A stretch of DNA of 9,234 nucleotides, taken from the NCBI GenBank assembly GCA_031272575.1, contig JAISTO010000006.1, positions 1 through 9,234 on the forward strand, written 5' to 3'. The position numbers and the translations under genes are program-made. The notes beneath the pieces are model-generated. The model saw only the letters and a list, made by a program, of their open reading frames with translations. It ran no database searches and had not been told where the DNA came from. Shown in pieces: positions 5,465 through 9,234 of this stretch; position 1 is the first letter of the stretch, and every line of letters begins with the position of its first letter. The DNA is from Treponema sp. (GTDB taxonomy: Bacteria > Spirochaetota > Spirochaetia > Treponematales > Breznakiellaceae).

Positions 5465-7619
5465 TTTCCTGGCCCTGCTCTTCTGCGGGTGTCCGGCGCT
5501 GTTTCAGGATAAAGTGGGGCGGCAGGGGGGCGCGACGGCGGGATTGGGAGATCTGCTGGACCCGCCGCGGCCTGTGGTCATTACGGAACTGGCGGCGCCC
5601 GGGGAGTTTTTTGCGGGGACTGCCCTTTCGCCGCGCGCTATCAGCATGAACTGGCGCGAGGTGGAGGGGGCCTCGTCCTATCGGGTGGAGCGGGCCGTCA
5701 TCGTGCCGGAAGTGGATGGGACGGGGGCGCTCCAGTATGCCCTCCCCGCGGACGAGGACTTCGAGACCCTGGCCCCCTTTGTCTACGCGGCCTCCTACAC
5801 GGACAGCATCCTGAACGCGCCGGCGGCATCCGCGCCTGAGTACCGGAACCGCTACTACTACCGCGTGCGGGCGCAGAACCCGGGGGCGGGCCTCGAGCCG
5901 GGCGCGGCGAGCGAGTGGGGCCTGGGGACTCTCTTCGCGCCTGCCAAAAATGTCCAGGCCTCGCTCGGCACATCCAGGACGGAAATCCGCGTGGACTGGG
6001 AGGCCGCCCCGGGCGCGCTCTCCTACGAGATCTGGCGCTCGGAATACGAGACCGGGGCCTCGCCCTTCCTGCTCGACAGCCGCCCGGGGAATCAGTGCTT
6101 CTATATCAACCGCCTCGCGGACAGCGAAAAGGGGAAGGAGTTTTACTATTCCGTCACCGCCGTCTCGCGGAGCGGCGCGGAGAGTGTGCGGAGCCCCCTG
6201 GCGCTCGGGTACACGCTCGTGGAGGGGGCCCCGGAAAAGCCCGCCAATGTAGCGCTGGCAGCCGGCGCGGGCCGGGGGGGCACTACCATCACCCTAACCT
6301 GGGATGCGGACAGTAACGCCGGGGCCTGGTACGCGGTCTACCGCTCCAGTTCGGCGGACTCGGCGTTGAGCCTCCTCACGAAAAAGAATGACTCTACCTT
6401 CACCGCGACCACGCTCACGGACAGCAAGAACCCGCAGGCCGGGCTCTACTATTATTACCAGGTGCAGGCGCTCGTGGAAAGCGAGACGGGCGAGGTGCTG
6501 AAGGGGCCGCTCTCGGACCCGATCGAGGCCTTCCTGCTGAGCGCGCCGGCCGGGGTCACGGCGGAAAAGGCCGCAGGCGGCGCGGTACGGGTCTCGTGGT
6601 ACCCGGCGCTCGGCAGCGAGACGGAGCAGGCCGCCTACACCTACGCGGTCTTTGGCGATGACAGCGTGTCAGGCGCGTTCAGCGCCCCGGCCTGCGCTGA
6701 CGTGCCGGGGACGGCGGCGGCGGACGGCGTCATCAGCGTAGAGGTGGACGCGGGGAACGCCTTCGCGTTCTACCGCGTCGTCACGAAAAACGGGTCTGTC
6801 GTAAGCGCGCCGAGCGCGATCTGCGGCCCCGCGCCGGCGAGCGCGGTGCTCTCAGGCGTCTCGCGGGCCGTGCGCCTTGACGGGCAGGAGCCTAACTCGT
6901 CGGGGGTCTACCCCGTCGCGGTGTATTGGACGAAGCCGGCCTCGGAGACCCCCGCGGCCTACCATGTGTACCGCTCCTCCAGCGCGGGCACAGGCTACCG
7001 CCGCGTCACCGACACGCCGGTGCAGGCCGCGGAGGGCGTTGACGGCGCGTTTACCTGGATCGACGTTAACACGACGGCCAAGGCCGGGAAGCGCTTCTTT
7101 TACAAGGTGCTCTCGCTCAACACGCTCGGCCAGGGCGCGTTCTACTCGGACGAGGGCTGGGGCTACGGCGCGCTGAGTCACGAGCAGTATATGCTCGAAT
7201 ACAACAAGACGCTCAAGTCCTCGCAAAAAAAGTTGACCCTTATGCACAAGCCCGTGGATACGGACAAACTGGGAAGCGAGAGCAAATCCGGCGCGATAAG
7301 CGGTACCGTCTCCTACAACGCCGCGCTCGACGGCCTCGGCGCCCGCATCGTCATCACTTACAGCAACTACGCCGATTTTTATATTGACGACGATCCGGCC
7401 CTCGGCCCCTCGTTCACCGTGAGCGGCAACACGAACACCTCCGCCAACATGAGCGCCTCAGGCACCATGGACGGCACCATGACCGCCGCCGGTATGTACC
7501 CCGGCAAAATCTACTATGACGCGATCCAGATCAAAGGCGGCGCCGCCGCGGGCGGCACCTACGGCATCGAACCCGAAGGCTTCCCCCGCCGCGAGATCAG
7601 TTGGACGTACGGGCAGTAG
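5430..7619 (+). CDS. Multi-fibronectin-III-like lipoprotein (second of pair)
   Basis: This predicted 729-residue lipoprotein has a short signal peptide with hydrophobic WSFLALLF, lipobox FCGC and acylated Cys21. Five Fn3-like units lie near residues 58-170, 170-266, 267-370, 371-471 and 472-578. They show 'ISMNWREVEGASSYRVERA', 'IRVDWEAAPGALSYEIWRS' and 'ITLTWDADSNAGAWYAVYR' strands, ending in 'YYYRVRAQ' or 'FYYSVTAV'. A 150-residue Thr/Ser/Gly-rich terminal module (about 581-729) resembles the end of the upstream lipoprotein. The frame is open back to ATG 5301, one base after the upstream stop. That would add 43 residues of repeat-encoded Pro/Gly/Arg sequence ahead of the signal peptide, making the cysteine residue 64, unusually late for a lipoprotein; 5430 is therefore preferred. 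The gene is probably co-transcribed with the upstream one. Its TAG stop merges into the heptamer array. A surface structural or binding role is inferred only. Confidence 0.82.
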   Translation: MPSSPLGRIGWSFLALLFCGCPALFQDKVGRQGGATAGLGDLLDPPRPVVITELAAPGEFFAGTALSPRAISMNWREVEGASSYRVERAVIVPEVDGTGALQYALPADEDFETLAPFVYAASYTDSILNAPAASAPEYRNRYYYRVRAQNPGAGLEPGAASEWGLGTLFAPAKNVQASLGTSRTEIRVDWEAAPGALSYEIWRSEYETGASPFLLDSRPGNQCFYINRLADSEKGKEFYYSVTAVSRSGAESVRSPLALGYTLVEGAPEKPANVALAAGAGRGGTTITLTWDADSNAGAWYAVYRSSSADSALSLLTKKNDSTFTATTLTDSKNPQAGLYYYYQVQALVESETGEVLKGPLSDPIEAFLLSAPAGVTAEKAAGGAVRVSWYPALGSETEQAAYTYAVFGDDSVSGAFSAPACADVPGTAAADGVISVEVDAGNAFAFYRVVTKNGSVVSAPSAICGPAPASAVLSGVSRAVRLDGQEPNSSGVYPVAVYWTKPASETPAAYHVYRSSSAGTGYRRVTDTPVQAAEGVDGAFTWIDVNTTAKAGKRFFYKVLSLNTLGQGAFYSDEGWGYGALSHEQYMLEYNKTLKSSQKKLTLMHKPVDTDKLGSESKSGAISGTVSYNAALDGLGARIVITYSNYADFYIDDDPALGPSFTVSGNTNTSANMSASGTMDGTMTAAGMYPGKIYYDAIQIKGGAAAGGTYGIEPEGFPRREISWTYGQ

Positions 7620-7726
7620 GGAGTGGGGTGGGAAGTAGGGAATAGGGAGTGGGGAGTAGGGTGGGAAGCAGGGAATAGGGAGTGGGGAGTAGGGAGTAGG
7701 GAGTAGGGAGTAGGGAGTGGCTAGTA
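7619..7726 (+). repeat. GGGAGTA/GGGAGTG heptamer array
   Basis: The tract is built of 7-base units (GGGAGTG, GGGAATA, GGGAGTA) starting within the stop codon of the upstream gene. A 33-base higher-order unit is duplicated (7626-7658 and 7659-7691, one mismatch). Four plain heptamers and one GCTAGTA variant follow. It resembles the short tandemly repeated heptamers (CCCCA-R-T type) of some cyanobacteria and other genomes. No gene is seen in it. Confidence 0.85.
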
Positions 7727-7834
7727 GGGTGCGCTTTGCAAGTGAGGGGCGTGTGCTACCGTGAAACTATCCGGCAGCCCGCGCAACTTACGAGTCAAGC
7801 GCACCCCACTCCCCACTAGCCACTCCCTACTCCC
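7706..7834. repeat. Long inverted repeat around a 60-base unique core
   Basis: The left arm 7706-7736 is complementary to the right arm 7797-7834. GGGTGCGCTT (7727-7736) pairs perfectly with 7797-7806, and 7706-7726 pairs 20/21 with 7814-7834. One extra heptamer (7807-7813) is present in the right arm. The 60-base core (7737-7796) is not repetitive and matches no RNA family I recognise. The whole could fold as one long stem-loop in RNA or single-stranded DNA. Confidence 0.75.
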
Positions 7835-7860
7835 CAAGCGCTCCGCGCACCCCACTCCCC
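7799..7860. repeat. 16-base direct repeat with C-rich heptamers ahead of the small lipoprotein gene
   Basis: GCGCACCCCACTCCCC occurs exactly at 7799-7814 and again at 7845-7860. CCCCACT/CCCTACT heptamers lie between them. The second copy abuts the ribosome binding site of the next gene. No convincing promoter is visible in 7727-7862. Confidence 0.7.
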
Positions 7861-7862
7861 AA

Positions 7863-7868
7863 AAGGAG
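7863..7868 (+). promoter_or_regulatory. Ribosome binding site deciding the start of the small lipoprotein
   Basis: AAGGAG lies 5 bases before ATG 7874 but only 2 before ATG 7871, so the second of the two adjacent ATGs is the likelier start. Confidence 0.75.
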
Positions 7869-7873
7869 TTATG

Positions 7874-8203
7874 ATGAAAAAAATCTTACTCGCGGCGCTT
7901 GCGGCTGCCGCGGCGGGGCTTTGGGTTTCCTGTCAGGAACCGGTGCCCCTTTACGGGACCTGGGCGGACAACCAGGGGAACACGCTTGCCTTCTTTGTGG
8001 ACAACACTTTTTCGGGCAAGGTGGACGACACCCTCTACGAGGGGAACTATCAGGTGCTCCTCAACGCGATCACCTTCGATGTGCGCGAGCCTTCACAGCG
8101 CCTCGTTTCGGAGTGGGACATCCGGGGGAATATGCTCTACCTCGACTGGACCACCTCAGACGGGGCCGCGAAGAACCTCACGCTGTACAAAGTGGGGAAT
8201 TGA
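7874..8203 (+). CDS. Small predicted lipoprotein of unknown function
   Basis: This 109-residue protein has signal peptide MKKILLAALAAAAAGLWVSC: two lysines, an alanine/leucine core, and Cys20 as the likely lipidation site. The lipobox (LWVSC) is loose, as is common in spirochaetes. The mature part of about 90 residues is rich in beta-type pattern. It starts with 'YGTWADNQGNTLAFFVDNTF', passes through 'YEGNYQVLLNAITFDV' and ends with 'GNMLYLDWTTSDG...LTLYKV'. The early G-x-W plus alternating strands suggest a small lipocalin-like or half-barrel fold, but I do not recognise a named family. It has the only strong Shine-Dalgarno at an annotated gene start in the window. It ends 7 bases before the DUF1848 gene, so the two probably share a transcript. 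Lipoprotein status is likely; function is unknown. Confidence 0.85.
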   Translation: MKKILLAALAAAAAGLWVSCQEPVPLYGTWADNQGNTLAFFVDNTFSGKVDDTLYEGNYQVLLNAITFDVREPSQRLVSEWDIRGNMLYLDWTTSDGAAKNLTLYKVGN

Positions 8204-8210
8204 GCGCGGC

Positions 8211-9170
8211 ATGGTTTTTTCCGCAAGCCGCAGAACCGACATCCCGGCCTTTTTCGGCGAGTGGATGCTCCAGCGCCTCCGTGAGGGGAAAGCCGCCGCG
8301 CGGAATCCGTTCAACCAGCGGCAGGTAACGGTCTTTCAGTTTGACAGCGCGAGCGTCGACTGCATCGTGTTCTGGACAAAAAATCCGGCGCCGTTCATCC
8401 GTTACCTTGATGAAATAGACGCCCTGGGGTACCGGTACTACTTTCAATTCACCCTCACCGCGTACGGCAGAGATGTCGAGCGAAACCTCGACAAGGAACG
8501 CCTGCCCGACACGTTCGCCGCGCTCTCCGAGCGAATCGGCAGGGAGAAAGTCATCTGGCGCTACGATCCGATCTTTTTGAATGACCGGTACTCTCTTGCG
8601 TTTCACACGGAGCATTTTGAACAACTGCTCTGCCAACTGCGGAATTACACGGAAAAGTGTGTCGTCAGTTTTATTGACCGCTGCTCATTTCTGGACGCCG
8701 CGTTTAAGGAACTGCGCATACGCGAACTCACGGACGACGAAATGGAAGAAACCGCGCGGGCGCTGAGCGGTATCGTCCGCGCCCAGGCTCCGGGGCTGCA
8801 TCTTGCGGCATGCAGTGAAAAATTCAATTTTGAAAAATACGGCATCGTAAAAAACAAATGCGTAGACGACGAACTCATCGCCAAAATTACGGGGCGGCCT
8901 TTCGCTTACAAAAAAGACCCTTCGCAGCGGAACGAGTGCGGCTGCGCGCCGAGCAGGGACCTGGGCGCCTACAATACCTGTCTGCACAACTGCGCATACT
9001 GCTATGCGGCGCGGGGGGCCAAGGTCCAGCCGCCCGGCGGCACTGACTCCCTGCTCCTCACCGGCAGTCTTGACCCCCTCCCCCCCCTCACGCGATACTA
9101 CCCGTATGCTGAAGGAAACAGTTACCCGGGCGCGCGCCCCCCCGCGGGGCGGGGGCGCGCGGCCCTATAA
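8211..9170 (+). CDS. DUF1848 family protein with C-terminal radical-SAM-like cysteine cluster
   Basis: This 319-residue protein begins with the family hallmark SASRRTDIPAF (residues 4-14). It continues with RNPFN, DCIVFWTKNP (50-59), YRYYFQFT (74-81), RIG..KVIWRYDPI (108-121) and VVSFID (151-156), all typical of DUF1848 (PF08902). Near the end CGC (C243, C245) precedes YNTCLHNCAYCYA, in which C257, C261 and C264 form CX3CX2C, the 4Fe-4S pattern of radical SAM enzymes, placed C-terminally rather than N-terminally. An Fe-S cluster is therefore likely; the substrate is unknown. The start is ATG 8211, the first codon giving the conserved N-terminus. The frame runs open further upstream, but only as an overlap with the lipoprotein gene. 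There is no good Shine-Dalgarno, so translational coupling to the upstream gene is plausible. The last ~35 residues, after DSLLLTG, are Pro/Arg/Gly-rich, pass a C8 tract and a GC hairpin, and look unlike the family, so a frameshift or lost stop is possible. Confidence 0.9.
   Translation: MVFSASRRTDIPAFFGEWMLQRLREGKAAARNPFNQRQVTVFQFDSASVDCIVFWTKNPAPFIRYLDEIDALGYRYYFQFTLTAYGRDVERNLDKERLPDTFAALSERIGREKVIWRYDPIFLNDRYSLAFHTEHFEQLLCQLRNYTEKCVVSFIDRCSFLDAAFKELRIRELTDDEMEETARALSGIVRAQAPGLHLAACSEKFNFEKYGIVKNKCVDDELIAKITGRPFAYKKDPSQRNECGCAPSRDLGAYNTCLHNCAYCYAARGAKVQPPGGTDSLLLTGSLDPLPPLTRYYPYAEGNSYPGARPPAGRGRAAL
9132..9160. repeat. GC-only hairpin inside the DUF1848 3' end
   Basis: GCGCGCCCCC (9132-9141) pairs perfectly with GGGGGCGCGC (9151-9160) around a 9-base loop. 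It lies within the last codons of the DUF1848 frame and has no T-run after it, so it is not by itself an intrinsic terminator. Confidence 0.6.
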
Positions 9171-9174
9171 ACGG

Positions 9175-9209
9175 CCGGGCGCGGGCCGGAAAAATGGCGC
9201 CCGGTTTTT
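9175..9209 (+). terminator. Intrinsic terminator after the DUF1848 gene
   Basis: A perfect 8-bp stem, CCGGGCGC (9175-9182) with GCGCCCGG (9197-9204), encloses a 14-base loop. It is followed directly by TTTTT (9205-9209). It begins 4 bases after the TAA of the DUF1848 frame, as expected for the end of the small-lipoprotein/DUF1848 transcript. Confidence 0.7.
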
Positions 9210-9234
9210 GTCGGGGCCCATCCCTGGCAGTGCG

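Noticed and set aside
7619..7860. Possible CRISPR array
   Set aside because: The repeats are 7-base units without unique spacers of regular length, and no cas gene is nearby; the structure is a simple heptamer array with one inverted partner.
7899..8210. In-frame upstream extension of the DUF1848 protein
   Set aside because: It overlaps the small lipoprotein gene in another frame, encodes Arg/Thr/Ser-rich sequence unlike the family, and the conserved N-terminus (SASRRTD) begins right after ATG 8211.

Overview
The window is a compact, GC-rich stretch with every supported gene on the + strand. It most likely comes from a Treponema-like spirochaete. This is inferred from three things: an Rpn/PDDEXK-family gene of the kind repeated in Treponema genomes, two very large fibronectin-III-type lipoproteins, and a small lipoprotein with a loose, spirochaete-style lipobox. 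No rRNA, tRNA or ribosomal protein is present to confirm this.

Layout. At 6-90 lies a paired hairpin repeat whose two arms differ only by compensatory changes. A near-consensus promoter (152-180) then sits directly on the start codon of an Rpn-type nuclease gene (187-1107). Inside that gene a strong Shine-Dalgarno and an in-frame ATG predict a separately translated C-terminal product (826-1107). That product carries three copies of a four-residue repeat. This is the layout of the known Rpn toxin/intragenic antitoxin (RpnL/RpnS) anti-phage genes. A consensus TTGACA-N17-TATACT promoter (1233-1261) drives a 1342-residue multi-Fn3 lipoprotein (1271-5299), again apparently leaderless, with a G9 tract in its signal-peptide codons. 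A second multi-Fn3 lipoprotein follows (5430-7619, or 5301-7619). Its 5' end is built from G/C homopolymer tracts and palindromic repeats. Next comes a 254-base intergenic region of heptamer repeats that forms a long inverted repeat (7619-7860). A 109-residue lipoprotein (7874-8203) follows, then a DUF1848 protein with a C-terminal radical-SAM-like cysteine cluster (8211-9170), and a hairpin-plus-T terminator at 9175-9209.

How the parts relate. The two large lipoproteins look like surface proteins built from Fn3-like beta sandwiches. They end in related C-terminal modules and are probably co-transcribed. Homopolymer tracts at both 5' ends raise the possibility of slipped-strand phase variation. 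The small lipoprotein and DUF1848 gene lie 7 bases apart and probably share a transcript. The Rpn unit appears to stand alone.

Most interesting points: the gene-within-gene Rpn unit with its leaderless-long versus SD-driven-short expression layout; two promoters placing transcription starts at start codons; homopolymer tracts in surface lipoprotein genes; and a repeat that supplies the translation start and signal-peptide n-region of one lipoprotein.
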